Of a stretch of DNA of 64,000 bases, positions 22,905 through 33,998 are shown one piece after another. Within the stretch, counting starts at the first letter, position 1. Each line of letters opens with the position of its first letter. The position numbers and the translations under genes were made by a program. Source of the DNA: Anthoceros angustus (Eukaryota > Streptophyta > Anthocerotopsida > Anthocerotales > Anthocerotaceae); NCBI GenBank assembly GCA_010909165.1, contig VJWM01000151.1:186001-250000 (forward strand), given 5' to 3'. The notes beneath the pieces are model-generated. The model ran no database searches, was not told the DNA's origin, and saw only the letters and a list, made by a program, of their open reading frames with translations.

Positions 22905-23620
22905 TCCGTCGATTATAAGCTAAATCCCAAGCACTCGCTCAAGGTCAAAGAGGTCTGGACAAATATTTGGCGGACATCATCTTCCCAATCGTGAATAGTG
23001 GTGGTAGCACCATCGTGTCGTGCCAAAAACAACAGGATTCGCGTCGGGATTGGAGAAAACTCAAGCCTTCGGAAGGACCACTTTCCCATGCCCTTGATGA
23101 CATCTTGGACAAGGCGGGGTGATACCTCCTTTTTGGGCTACCATTGCACCTACGAGTCGGATGGGATAAGACAGCGTTCACCACGGAGTAGGGCGTTACC
23201 TAGCAAGCGCCGGGATGGCAGAGCACCGGATCATTCATGCGGATGGTGACCAATGTCTTCAGGGACTTCCTAAGGGACTTCATGGAGGTATTCCTGGACG
23301 ACTTTTGCGTGCACGGGGAAGAGGAAAAGCACGTTGGACACTTGCGGAAGTGTTTGGAACGTTGTAAGGAGACCCAACTGTGCCTGCATCCGGAGAAATG
23401 CTACTTCGGCATGACTGAGGGAATCTTACTGGGACATCGTGTGTCGGCGCGAGGGATAGAGGTGGACCAAGACAAGGTGAAGGTCATCCAATCCCTACAG
23501 CCGCCCACGAATTTGAAGGAGTTGCGGGGGTTCCTGGGCATGGTGGGTTACTACAGGCGTTTCATCCAAGACTTTGCAAAGCGGGCCGCCAGGCTAACGG
23601 AGCTACTCAGGAAGGAGGAA
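22905..23620 (+). pseudogene. Retrotransposon reverse transcriptase
   Basis: The fingers/palm part is scattered over frames from 22915 (KLNPKHSLKVKEVWT) with IRV and RKDHFP motifs near 23040 and 23080. From 23237 a clean 200-codon frame begins MRMVTNVFRDFLRDFMEVFL, has the catalytic F-L-D-D box at 23291-23302, then CLHPEKCYFG, LLGHRVSARGIEVDQDKV, and the thumb motif LRGFLGMVGYYRRFI. Order and motifs are standard gypsy RT. At least four frameshifts upstream of 23237. Confidence 0.85.
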
Positions 23621-23689
23621 GAATGGACCTGGACACCAGAGAGGGAGGCGGCATTGAGACCTCAGACCACTCACGATCCCCGTGAAGGT

Positions 23690-23985
23690 CGGAAGCGATT
23701 CCATGTGTATGTGGATGTGTCGGCCTTTGCCATTGGAGTGGTGCTCGATCAAAAGGGCGATAAGCGGAGGGATCATCAATCTACTACGCGAAGGCGGCTC
23801 ACGCATGCGAGCAGGTACACTACTACGGGCAGGCGTTAGGGATGGTCTCTTGATTAAAATTCGGGGCATTACCTTACAATGAGTTTGTGTTCTATGTCGA
23901 TCACTTGGCGCTCAAGCATTTGGTGAACAAAGCGAGACTTGTCGGACAGTGCGAGTGGATTACATTGCTCGGAGTTCACCTTTGA
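23690..23985 (+). pseudogene. Retrotransposon RNase H
   Basis: RFHVYVDVSAFAIGVVLDQK (from about 23693) carries the first Asp of the RNase H active site. After a frame break, ARRLTHASRYTTTGRR-like text and ALKHLVNKARL follow. It lies directly after RT with no gap, as in Ty3/gypsy pol. Its paralogue in the separate fragment is at 35004-35230. Confidence 0.75.
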
Positions 23986-24289
23986 GGTGGAGACCGAGCA
24001 AGGCGGCAACACCAAAGCGACTTCTGTCAGTTAAAGGCGGAGCTGTCTGCGGGATCGGAGGACACCTTCCGGATGGAATTGGTGGCGATGGAGGAAGGCG
24101 TGGAGGTGCGGTAGGACAAACCCTAAGCTTGTGAGCAGCGGAAGCGGAGAAGGGAGGCGGGCCGGCCCTCTTATCGAGTTGGAGCAGTACCTATGGGAGA
24201 TGGAACTACCAAGCAGCGGGTCCGGTAGCGGCCTTTGTGCACTCGCTCGCCCTTTTGGTATATAGTTGCATCTTTAAGGTGGGGCGGAC

Positions 24290-25600
24290 GTGGAGCAGAA
24301 GGTACCTCCAGCACGGAGCGGAGGTGGTAATAAAGGGGATGCACGAAGGACTAGGTGGTGGACATTATCGGTGAGTCACCACCAAGAAAATCTTGGAGGT
24401 GAGTCTTGGTGGCCCACCATGTATGGGGAAACACACCAATTTGTTGAAGATGTGATGCTTGTCGTGGATCGGAAGCTCCACAACACAATGGCCGTTGGTG
24501 CCCATCGCACTAGCACCATTTGAGAAATGGGGCATCGACCCGGACCTATCGATAGACACACGCGGAAGAGTACATTTGGTGGCGGACTCACACGGTGGGT
24601 GGAAGTGGCACAGAGCGGACTCTGCAAACACGGTGGCCAAAGTTCCTCTGAAAACATCATCACGGTATGGGTGTCCGGTTGATGGTGATAGAGAACTCAT
24701 TTCCTCAATGATGTGATAAGCGCAATGACGGACTATTTGGCATCACACGCCATGAGCGGCCCCATACAACCCGAAGGCCAATGGGTTGTGAGAGAAGACC
24801 AATGGGCTTATCGCATCTGAATAAGCTCACGATTAACTATGCGATTGGGATACAGCTAGCCGGCACTATGGGCCTTGAGCGGAGAAGGTGACTGCATACT
24901 ATTACCGGACCTATGGGCATTCACGGTTATGCGGTCGAGTTTGAGGTGCCAACACTTGGTCATGATGGAAGGCGGCTAGCAGGAGAAAGCCAAGCTGGGC
25001 GATTGCTAGGGTTTGTATCCCTCACGGAGGTCGGAAGAGGCGCAACAGCGGATGCAACTTATGAGAACATCATCACGGTATGGGTGTCATTGCGGTTGTG
25101 ACGAGGGAACTCATTTCCTCAATGATGTGATCAACCTTTATGACTGACATCACATCGCAAGGCGCCCCATACAACCCGAAGGCCAATGGGTTGTGAGAGA
25201 AGACCAATGGGCTCATGCATCTGAATAAGCTCACGGTGAACTATGCATACGATTGGGATACAAGCATACACTATGGGCCTTGAGCGGAGAAGGTGACTAC
25301 ACAGAGCGCGTATTACGACCTATGGGCATTCACGGTTATGCGGTCAATTTGAGGTGCCAACACTTGGTCATGATGGAAGGCCGGTAGCAGGAGGAAAATG
25401 CTGGAGGCATTGCAGGGTTTATCCGGCATCGGAGGGTCGGGAAGAGGCGCAACAGCGGATGCAACTGCGAGAATCAAGCAGGCGTGCATGGCGCCTCGGA
25501 AGTATGTGAAGGAGGAGATTTGGCCCTTCTTCTGACGGTCGCCACATGCACGGGCAAGCTCCACCTCGGTGGATGGGACCTTACCAGTAGTGCGGTATGT
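24290..25600 (+). pseudogene. Retrotransposon integrase with internal tandem duplication
   Basis: The zinc-binding end is at 24330-24480 (MHEG, a GGGHY-like His, then C-x2-C near 24450). The catalytic core starts near 24525 with EKWGIDPDLSID and LVADSHGGWKWHR, which hold the first Asp. It continues to the DxxREF-type block at 24680 (DGDRELISSMM) and, in another frame, PYNPKANGL. The segment from GAGAACATCATCACGG through the C-terminal part appears at 24652-25065 and again at 25068-25440, joined within a GAGAA microhomology. Integrase inserts element DNA; here it is multiply frameshifted. Confidence 0.75.
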
Positions 25601-25690
25601 CGCAATGGGTCGTTACCGGCGGTTGGATGGTGCTGGCTGCGGGTGAGCAGGTGGCGGGTGAAAAATCATGCCTAGTGTTGGCGGAGGCAT

Positions 25691-25710
25691 GTGAGATGAG
25701 AAGAGGAGTA
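25691..25710 (+). promoter_or_regulatory. Polypurine tract
   Basis: GAGATGAGAAGAGGAGTA immediately precedes TGTGGGCTACGG, the LTR start. It would prime plus-strand DNA synthesis. An identical tract lies before the second LTR start at 27387. Confidence 0.75.
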
Positions 25711-27386
25711 TGTGGGCTACGGACTTCCCTTGGGGGTTAGAAATTAAGGGTTTTGTTTTTGGTAGGTTGGAATAGTAAAATAAAGCGGAAAAGGAGGAAT
25801 AAGCATGGATAGCACTCGGGATGGACTCGGAGTATACTCGGACTCGGAGTGGGCAACGTGCCGGAACCACAGCGGGCAGGACTCGTCGGTTGAGCAGGAT
25901 AAGTCAGGACCCACTCCGGGTCAAAGCAGGATAAATGCGAGAAGTAACTTAGAAGTTGAGTCGTGAGACGGACTAAGCGGCGCCACGTGGGCGGCCTTGA
26001 GTGGAGGTCGGGCATGCGGCAGGGGCCGTAGCCTTGCAGGGGCGTTATAAGCGATATTCACGCCCAGCGGGGCTGGCGTAAAGGCTGCAGGAAGACATGG
26101 AACAGTAGGCACAACATTGTGACCCGGCGCTATGGACTTTGGGCCCAGGCTGGAGGAAGGGTCGAGGAGTGGCACTGGATGTGTTCCGGTATACGGGCGT
26201 TGTGACGTCGCTCACAGAAGGGGAGTTCGCTCGGAAGATGTTGGCGGCCGAGGAGAGTTCGGTCCAGAACCTCCGGGAGGATCGAGCGATGGACCTTGGA
26301 GGTCTGGTGACCTGGCCTTAAGGAGGAAGAAGGGGCGTGGTTCAGGCCTCAAGGCGAAAGAAAAGGAAGATGGGGCCGGCGGAGCGATCTTGAGGGCACA
26401 GGCGATGGACAACCAATGGTGGTTGATACTCGGACTCCGGAGTACGAGTAAGGCTGGCCGGATTATTGTCCATTGGAACACTCACCAAGGTGGATCCCTT
26501 GGTGATAACTATTAGTATTCATGCATGCGTTGTTGAGAAGAGGCGGTGAGGAAGGATTATCTTAGCGGTTCGATCGAGAGCCATGGTGAGGAGGCGAAGC
26601 CCTCGCCATGGGGCATCGACCCGTTACTCTGACCAGCGACACACACACAAAGGGTACATCTTGGTGGCAACGGACTGCACCGGTGGGTGGAAGCGGTGGC
26701 AACAAGAGCGGACTCTGCAAACACGGTGGCCAAATTCCTTTATGAGAACATCATCACAAGGTATGGGTGTCATTGCGGTTAGTGGCGGGGAACTCATTTC
26801 CTCAATGATGTGATAACGCAATGACGGACTATTTGGCATCACACGCCATGGCCCCTACAACCCGAAGGCCAATGGGTTGTGGAGAAGACCAATGGGCGCA
26901 TCTGAATAAGCTCACGTTAACTATGCACGATTGGGATACAAGCTACCATCGGCCACTATGGGCCTTGAGGCGAGAGGGTAACAACACGCGTATTATGACC
27001 TATGGGCATTCACGGTTGCGGTGAATTTGAGGTGCCAACACTTGGTCATGATGGAAGGCCGGCTTAGAGAGAAAAAATAGGCGTTGCTAGGGTTTTGTCC
27101 GGCCTCGGAGGAAGAAGGCGCAATGATGCAACTGCAGAATCAAGCAAGTGGCATGAGGCGCCTCGGAATCGGGAGTATGTGAAGGAGGAGATTTGGCCCT
27201 CCTTCACGGCGTCGCCACATGCACTTTCGGGCAACTCCACCTACGATGGATGGGACCTTACCAGTAGTGCGGTATGTCGCAATGGGTCGTTACCGGCGGT
27301 TGGATGGTGGCACTCGGGTGAGCGGTGGCGGGTGAAAAGTATCATGCCTAGTGTTGGCGGAGGCATGCAGATGAGAAGAGGAGTAT
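25711..27386 (+). repeat. Tandem duplication: partial LTR (25711-26604) plus integrase 3' part (26605-27386)
   Basis: The LTR starting at 25711 follows 16024-16910 and is then cut inside gccctcgccat. It jumps at ggggcatcgacccg back to integrase-core sequence (compare 24525), runs through the C-terminal part again, meets the purine tract and restarts an LTR at 27387. The element thus reads IN - partial LTR - IN end - full LTR. The ccat/ccatggggcatc junction suggests a short-homology event. Confidence 0.85.
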
Positions 27387-28411
27387 GTGGACTAGGACTT
27401 CCTTGGGGGTTAGAAATAAGTAGGGTTTTGTTTTTTGTAGGTTGGAATAGTAAAATAAAGCGGAAAAGGAGGAATAAGCATGGATAGCACTCGGATGGAC
27501 TCGGAGTATACTCGGACTCGGAGTGAGCACGTGCCGGACCACTGGCGGGCAGGACTCGTCGGTAGCAGGATAAGTCCGGACCCACTCGGGTCAAAGCAGG
27601 ATAAATCGCCGAGTAACTTAAGTTGAGTCGTGAGGACGGACTAAGCGGCGCCACGTGGGCGGCCGAGTGGAGGTCGGGCATCTGCAGGCGGCCTTGCGAG
27701 GCCGTTATAGCGGTATTCACGCCCGCGGGGCTGGCAGGCGTAAAGGCAGTAAGGCGATGGAATGTAGGCGAACAGTGTGACCCGGCGCTATGGTTACTCC
27801 AGGCGGAGAGCGAGAGGTGGTCGAGGAGTGGCACTGGATGTGTTCCAGCACTGCGGAGCGTTTGGCTCACTCAGAGGTCAGGGAGTTCGCTCGGAGATGT
27901 TGGCGGCGACAAGGAGGTTCGGCAAGAACCTCGGGAGGATCTGCGATGGACAGGAGGTCCACGGCCTAACCCGCCCAAGGAAGAAGGGGCGGCGAGTTGG
28001 GCCTCAAGGCGGGGGAAGATGAAGCTGGCGGCGTCTTGAGGGCTGGAGCAGATGGACAACCAAGGAGTTGATCTCGGATGCTTGACTGAGTAAAAGGGGA
28101 GGGATATTGTCCGGGAACTGCTCCAGGTGGATCACCTTGGTGATAACTTGTATTATTCACGCATGCGTTGAGGGGGAAAGGCGGGGTGAGGAAGGATTAT
28201 CTTGCGGTTCGATCGAGGCCATGGCGGAGGCGAAGCCCTCGCCATGAGGTCCCATACACAGTCCATGTATGGGGACATTTGAACTCTGAAGGAGAGAGAG
28301 ATCGGCGGGCGCTCGGGAAGGGGGTGGAGGCCTACGGAAGTGGGCGTGCAAGGGCGCCGAGGTGGGGTGACCCTCTAAGGCCAAGCGGACCGGGAGGGCA
28401 GGGAGGATTAG

Positions 28412-30650
28412 GACTCCATGCAGAGCGGACCCCTCACCACCAGTATGGGAGAAATCGCTTCCCTTCTCTGCCTCCTCGGAGCAACCAGCAGCGGGAGGAG
28501 CAGCGGAGGCGGGAGTTGGCGGTTCTGACTCCAGTGGCCCAGCCAGCCCGGCGTGACCCATGGGACTCGGCGGGGAACGCAGCCGGCGTCTACCAGCGCG
28601 GCACCGACGGTGCAGTGCCTACCCCTTGGTAACAAGTGAGGCGTGGGAGGCGAAAGGGGCCAGGAGGCGAGAGGTCAGCGGCCGCACCGAGGCAGTCCAT
28701 CCCCAGCAGGAAGGGCAAGGCTAGCTCCGGACCCCTCACCCCGAGCCCAGGGGCAGAAGGCAAATAAGGCTGGCGGCCAAGAGGGCCAAGGAGGGTGAAG
28801 CTCGGGCTCGGCCTCAGGGACCTAAGGGTCTGATTAGGTCCGGAGAACCCGTCCGGACTTACTCGGGCTGGTATGGAGGTCCTTGGCGGACAGCGAAATG
28901 CCCGCTCCCTACGGACTTTGTGGGGGCCTCACGGTGGCGGTAGTGGAAGAAACACGGCGGATCACAGCTACCGTCATGGGCGGTATGCTTTAGTCTCTGG
29001 GAAGAAGACCCGGAGGTAGAAGCCACCGAGGCGTATGGTGCTCCTCAGGGAGGCGGTTGGAGGGGCCAGGAGGCGAGGAGGAAGCTCTCGGCCGCATCGA
29101 GGAAGGAGGCGAGGAGGCCGAGGAATCGGGTCCATCAAGCGGACCGGGAGGAGGCGGGAGGGTGGACTCCATCGTGGAGCGGACCCCTCACCACCGAAGT
29201 ATGGGAGAAATCCCTTCCCTTCTCTGGTGCCTCCTCAGCAGCGGGAGGAGCAGCGGCGTTGGCGCGCCCGGTAGCCAGGCCCGAGCCAGCCCGGGCCCAG
29301 GACTCGGCGGGGAACGAAGAGGCGCAAGGCGTCTGGCGCACACCTCGGGGCGGTGCAGTGCCCTTACCACCTTGCAGTGGAGGCGGAGGCGGAGGAGGCG
29401 AGGAGGAGGAGGCCCGGGAGGCGGAGGTCAGCGGCCGCACCGAGCAGTCTGTCGCAGGAAGGGCAAAGGGCTAGCTCCGGACCCCTCACCCCGAGCCCAG
29501 GAGAAGAGGCAAATAAGGCTGGCCAAGAGGGCCAAGGAGGTGAAGCTCGGGCTCGGCTCGGGACCTAAGGGTCTGATTAGGTCCGGAGAACCCGGTCAGG
29601 ACTTACTCGGGCTGGTATGGAGGTCCTTGGACGATGCCCGCTCCCACTACGGACTTTGTGGGGGCCTCACGGTGGCGGCCGTGGAAGAAACACAGCGGAT
29701 CACAGCTACCGTCATGGGCGGTATGCTTTAGTCTCTGGGAAGAAGACCCGGAGGTAGAAGCCACCGAGGCGTATGGTGCTCCTCAGGGAGGCGGTTGGAG
29801 GGGCCAGGAGGCGAGGAGGAAGCTCTCGGCCGCATCGAGGAAGGAGGCGAGGAGGCGGAGGAAGTCTGGTCCATCAAGCGGACCGGGAGGAGGAGGCGGG
29901 AGGTGGACTCCATCGTGGAGCGGACCCCTCACCACCGAAGTATGGGAGAAATCCCTTCCCTTCTCTGGTGCCTCCTCAGCAGCGGAGGAGCAGCGGAGGC
30001 GGAGTTGGCGGAATGAGCGGAGGAGGCCGGACCCAGTGGCCGGACTCGGCGGGGAACGAAGAGGCGCAAGGCGTCTGGCGCACACCTCGGGGCGGTGCAG
30101 TGCCCTTACCACCTTGCAGTGGAGGCGGAGGCGGAGGAGGCGAAGGGAGGCCCGGGAGGCGAGGAGGTCCTTGGCGGCCGCACCGAGCAGTCTGTCGCAG
30201 GAAGGGCAAAGGCTAGCTCCGGACCCCTCACCCCGAGCCCAGGAGAAGAGGCAAATAAGGCTGGCCAAGAGGGCCAAGGAGGTGAAGCTCGGGCTCGGCT
30301 CGGGACCTAAGGGTCTGATTAGGTCCGGAGAACCCGGTCCGGACTTACTCGGGCTGGTATGGAGGTCCTTGGCGGACGAAATGCCCGCTCCCACTACGGA
30401 CTTTGTGGGGGCCTCACGGTGGCGGCCGTGGAAGAAACACAGCGGTCGCTACCGTCATGGGCGGTATGCTTTGGGGTCTGCGGGGCCGAAGACCCGAGGT
30501 AGAAGCCACCCGGGCGTGGTGCTCCTCAGGGAGGCGGTTGGAGGGCCGGGAGGCGGAGGAAGGCCGAGCTCGGCCGCATCGAGGAAGGAGGAAGCAGGGA
30601 GGCGGGGAGGGTCGTCCATCCGCAGGACGGACTAAATTCCTTAATGGGTG
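28412..30650 (+). repeat. About 745-bp tandem repeats inside 3' LTR (3 copies)
   Basis: Each unit begins ctccatcgtggagcggaccc (or a variant) and includes cctaagggtctgattaggtc, tgggggcctcacggtggcgg and gtatggtgctcctc. The first two units are 753 and 743 bp; the third diverges after 30480 toward the single-copy LTR sequence. Near-identity between units 2 and 3 indicates recent amplification. Confidence 0.9.
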
Positions 30651-30674
30651 AGCAAGCGAGCCTGAGAGGCCAAG

Positions 30675-30880
30675 CACAGGCGGAAGACCTCTGCAGGCGG
30701 AGGAGTGGCCGGGAGGCGGTTGGAGGAGGCAGGAGGAGGCAAGCTCGGCCGCATCGAGGAAGAAGCGGGGGCAGGAGGAAGTGGTCCATCCGCAAGAGGA
30801 CTAAATTCCTTTGGGTGGCAATGAAACGAGGCCAAGCAGGCGGAAGACCTCTGCAGGCGGAGGAGTAGCGGAGGCGAGAG
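30675..30880 (+). repeat. About 165-bp duplication inside 3' LTR
   Basis: aggcggaagacctctgcagg occurs at about 30677 and again at about 30838, with gcatcgaggaag and gtccatccgca between. The 5' LTR has this motif once (17877). Confidence 0.8.
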
Positions 30881-33045
30881 GAGGCCGGGCGCAGCGGAGA
30901 AGGCTCGTGGCTGGCGGAGCGGCGGACCAGCGCCAAATGGGTGGCTTCAGTGAAAGCGGCAAGGGAGGCGGAAGCCGCTAAAAAGCCGGGATCACTATCG
31001 GCGTGATCGGGTGGAGGAGGCGAGGATAAATGCGGCTAACACTGAAGAAGGCGGGGCGGGGCGGAGGCAGTGCAGGCCGGCCATGGGGAGGAGCAGCGGA
31101 GGAGATGGAGGATCTCGGTCTCGGTGCGTGAGGTGGGCGTGGCGGAGATGGAAGGCCGCAAGGAGACCACAGGCTGCGGCTCCACTACCATTGAGAGGAA
31201 TGGTAGATACTGCGGGCGTGATCGCGGATCACGAGCGAAATAAGCTCCGGCTACTGTTGGCCAGACTGGCGATGGAGCAGAGGCGGGGCGTCGCGAAATG
31301 GAGAAGGACACAGGCGAGGCCCATGATGAGCGAGTTGCCCCCACTTTGGAGAGGAGATGGCGGAGTTAGCGGAATGAGCGGAGGAGGCGAGAGCCTTGGG
31401 CCTTGAAAAGCTGCTGGTCCCGGTTGAGAAAGGCGGAAGAGGCTGCGCTATGGCGGGTAAGCTAGCGGAGGCGGAAGCAGCGGAGGAGGCGGGGCGGAGC
31501 AACGTGGCTGCGAGGAGGTGGCCAAGGGCCTTAGCCTCGCGTGTCTGGCCCGGCTCCGGTATCAAACTGGCGGGGAGGTGGCCCAACAAAGGCGGGGCGG
31601 CCCGGAACACCTATGGCGAAGGGAGTATCGGGTGCTCGGGCTGCGTGGAAGAGCAATTGACAAGTTGATTCGGACTTTGCCTATTACCAGAGCTCCTTAA
31701 GACATTGGCGACCTCTCGGCGCCGGCATAAACCGGACCTCTGGAAGGCTCGAGAGGGATGAAGGGCAGGGGCGGTGCAGGGGACTCTAGTGGCCTGTTTG
31801 GAGGCAGCAGTGGCGGGGAGAAGAGCATCGGAGGAGGCGGGGCCGGCCCGGTAGCAATCCCGAGGTAAGTCGGCAGCACACTTTCGGGAGATAGGCGGGG
31901 GCCTTGAAGGGGAGTGGAAGGAGGAAGCCCATAGGCCAAGACAAGGGTCGGTGGGAAGGATGAGGACCTAGCGATGAGGTCCGCGGGTAAGAGTCGGGCG
32001 TGGAGGCCGGACCCGGTAATAAGTCGGACCTTTGGTCCAGAACCCGAAGATGAGGCCGGACCCAGTGAGGACTCGGGGAAGAGGCAGACTCCAGTTCCGA
32101 CTCGAGTCGAGGCCGGACCCAGTGGCCGGACTCGGGGAAGAGGAGGAGTCCCCTCAGGCTTACGTGGAGGCGATCGGTGGCCCTAGGACGGACCTTTGGG
32201 GAACGAGAAGCAGCGTTGTAGCTTGAGGTCGTCGGACCGCCCGGTAGCTAACTGTGAGTTCGGGAAGAGGAAGGGTCCGCCTCGCGGATCATCCGATTGG
32301 GTGCGCGCAATGTCGGAGAGATTGGACCACCAATCCCAGGCGGAACCGGGACCTTCAGACCCCAAGCCGAAGGAGATAGGAGGAGGAATAGGATGGTAGG
32401 CGGCGATTAGGCGTCTTGGTAACCAGCTCGAATAGGGGTGTAATAAAGGCGCCGACCTCGGCGTAGTATAAGAATTTGAGGCTCTAAGTAAAGTATCTTT
32501 CTCTTGGTGTTGATGCGTTTCTTGCTGTCGTCTTCTTGCTAACGAGTCTGAGTCAAGAGCCACGGCCCGGAGGCGTCAAGGTTACGGTAGCGGACCTAGC
32601 GTGTGGTGGTGTGTGCGAGAAGGGTGGCTGGGGACCCGTGTTCGTCGAGCGGCCAGTGTCAGCAGGCCGGAGCGTGTGGTGGAGGAACTCGGGAGGCGTG
32701 TAGAGCCGGACGGAGAGGCCAGCGAGCAGCGGAGGAGGTCGGGCAGCCCCGTTTTCCCTAAGACTAATGAGTGTAGTGTGAGTGGAGAAGAGCGGACTAG
32801 AGGTGCAAGTGACGTGAGCGATCACAGGCGCGAGGTCCCTAAGCGTTTAGCCACACGGGCTGTCACGGTGAAGCGTTGCGAGTAGTTAGATCACAGCGAA
32901 TGTGTGCGTTGAGGGGAGCGGACGCAAAGTGAAGTAAGAATAAATGCAGCAAGCAGCAGCGGGCCTATTCCCTTAGGAGCGGACTCCTTCCTAGCGACAC
33001 GGGATTGTCTGGCGCGGCTGGCCGTCGGCCGAAAGTCGCGACGGC

Positions 33046-33050
33046 TAGAT
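33046..33050. repeat. Right target-site duplication GCTAG
   Basis: GCTAG followed by atatgagtgcgaaat, exactly the sequence that continues the empty site at 5656 in duplication copy 1. Confidence 0.85.
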
Positions 33051-33998
33051 ATGAGTGCGAAATAAGGGGACTTGCGATGCAAGCTCATGCCATCTGAGGC
33101 ACTCCATTCGTGAGCTCCACTCATATAGAGCAAGCACCTCCGGCTCCGCCCTTGTTGCCGATGGGCATAGCAGCTATGCTATCGAGGCAATCCATATCAC
33201 CACACTCTTTGTGTTCATGCTGCGGTGGCGTGCCTCAAAGTTTGAGTTCACCACATTTTGCGTACCCCTACCCATACCCAGCAATCAGCACCATCCATGT
33301 CATCATATCATTTGTGCCATGCTATGAGAAACCTAACCTGGCCTGCATCAGCTGGAAATGACACCGTAAGAACCTAATTTGACGTGCATTTTTTAGTTGT
33401 CCATATTTTACCGCCACTCCCGACTATGTTCCTACCTTCCGGCACTCAAACTTTGTTCACTTTGTTGAGGCACTTTAGTTTTTCATGCGTCGAAAAGGAA
33501 AGAAAATAGTATTATATTATTTTTTATTTCTACAATTATTCAGCTATGGAATTCCAGAAACTGTGAATCAATGTATGTAAAATTTAAAGTAAAAAAAAAA
33601 AGGTAAAGATACATTCGTGAAAAATCTGGACAAAAATAGAGAGAACGTGGAGACTTTATAAATATGCAAGAGATAGGAAGTCCCCATCTACACCGGGTGA
33701 TGGAACAACTCTCTACGGACCTCGGGCCAAAGGGGACTAGCCCCGTTGTCAACCTCGATTTAAGGGGACAAATAAGCAATGAAAGATACAACAAGATATA
33801 ATTTCTTTCGGGATTACATTGTCCGTGGACTAAAAAGATTTCTTTTCAAGAATCGCTATTTGATTTATCTATGTTGTAAGAATCGGTTTTGTATCTAAAT
33901 TCTAGTATACTTATTTAGACTTTTGTCAAGTAGATCATTTCTAGATGATGAACAAACATGAAAAATTTTGAACACCCCAAAATGGAAGTTGGTCCTTC
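33051..33998. other. Continuation of duplication copy 2, non-coding
   Basis: Matches 5660-6571 almost base for base, with short indels such as a longer A-run near 33590. No gene is seen. Confidence 0.7.

Larger units (their letters stand above)
16024..33045 (+). mobile_element. Nested Ty3/gypsy LTR retrotransposon, about 17 kb, GC-rich and G-skewed
   Basis: Flanked by GCTAG and bounded by sequences shared left and right. Order: long 5' LTR, PBS, gag with a zinc knuckle, aspartic protease, reverse transcriptase, RNase H, integrase, purine tract, partial LTR, duplicated integrase end, purine tract, long 3' LTR. The RT-RH-IN order defines Ty3/gypsy. The plus strand is strikingly rich in GGAGG/GGCGG, unlike the AT-rich surroundings. 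Every ORF is frameshifted, so it is non-autonomous as read. LTR length, PBS type and size recall large plant gypsy elements, but I cannot assign a named family. Confidence 0.92.
27387..33045 (+). repeat. 3' LTR (about 5.7 kb, expanded)
   Basis: Collinear with 16024-19989 but about 1.7 kb longer, because a 745-755 bp unit is present three times (starts near 28412, 29165 and 29908) where the 5' LTR has one (17087), and because of a smaller duplication at 30675-30870. It ends gtcgcgacg before GCTAG. LTRs are identical when an element inserts, so this difference arose later or is an assembly effect. Confidence 0.85.

Noticed and set aside
29634-30635. 333-codon ORF in the 3' LTR
   Set aside because: Runs through the 745-bp repeats; long only because of GC content and repetition; the equivalent 5' LTR region is not open in the same frame.
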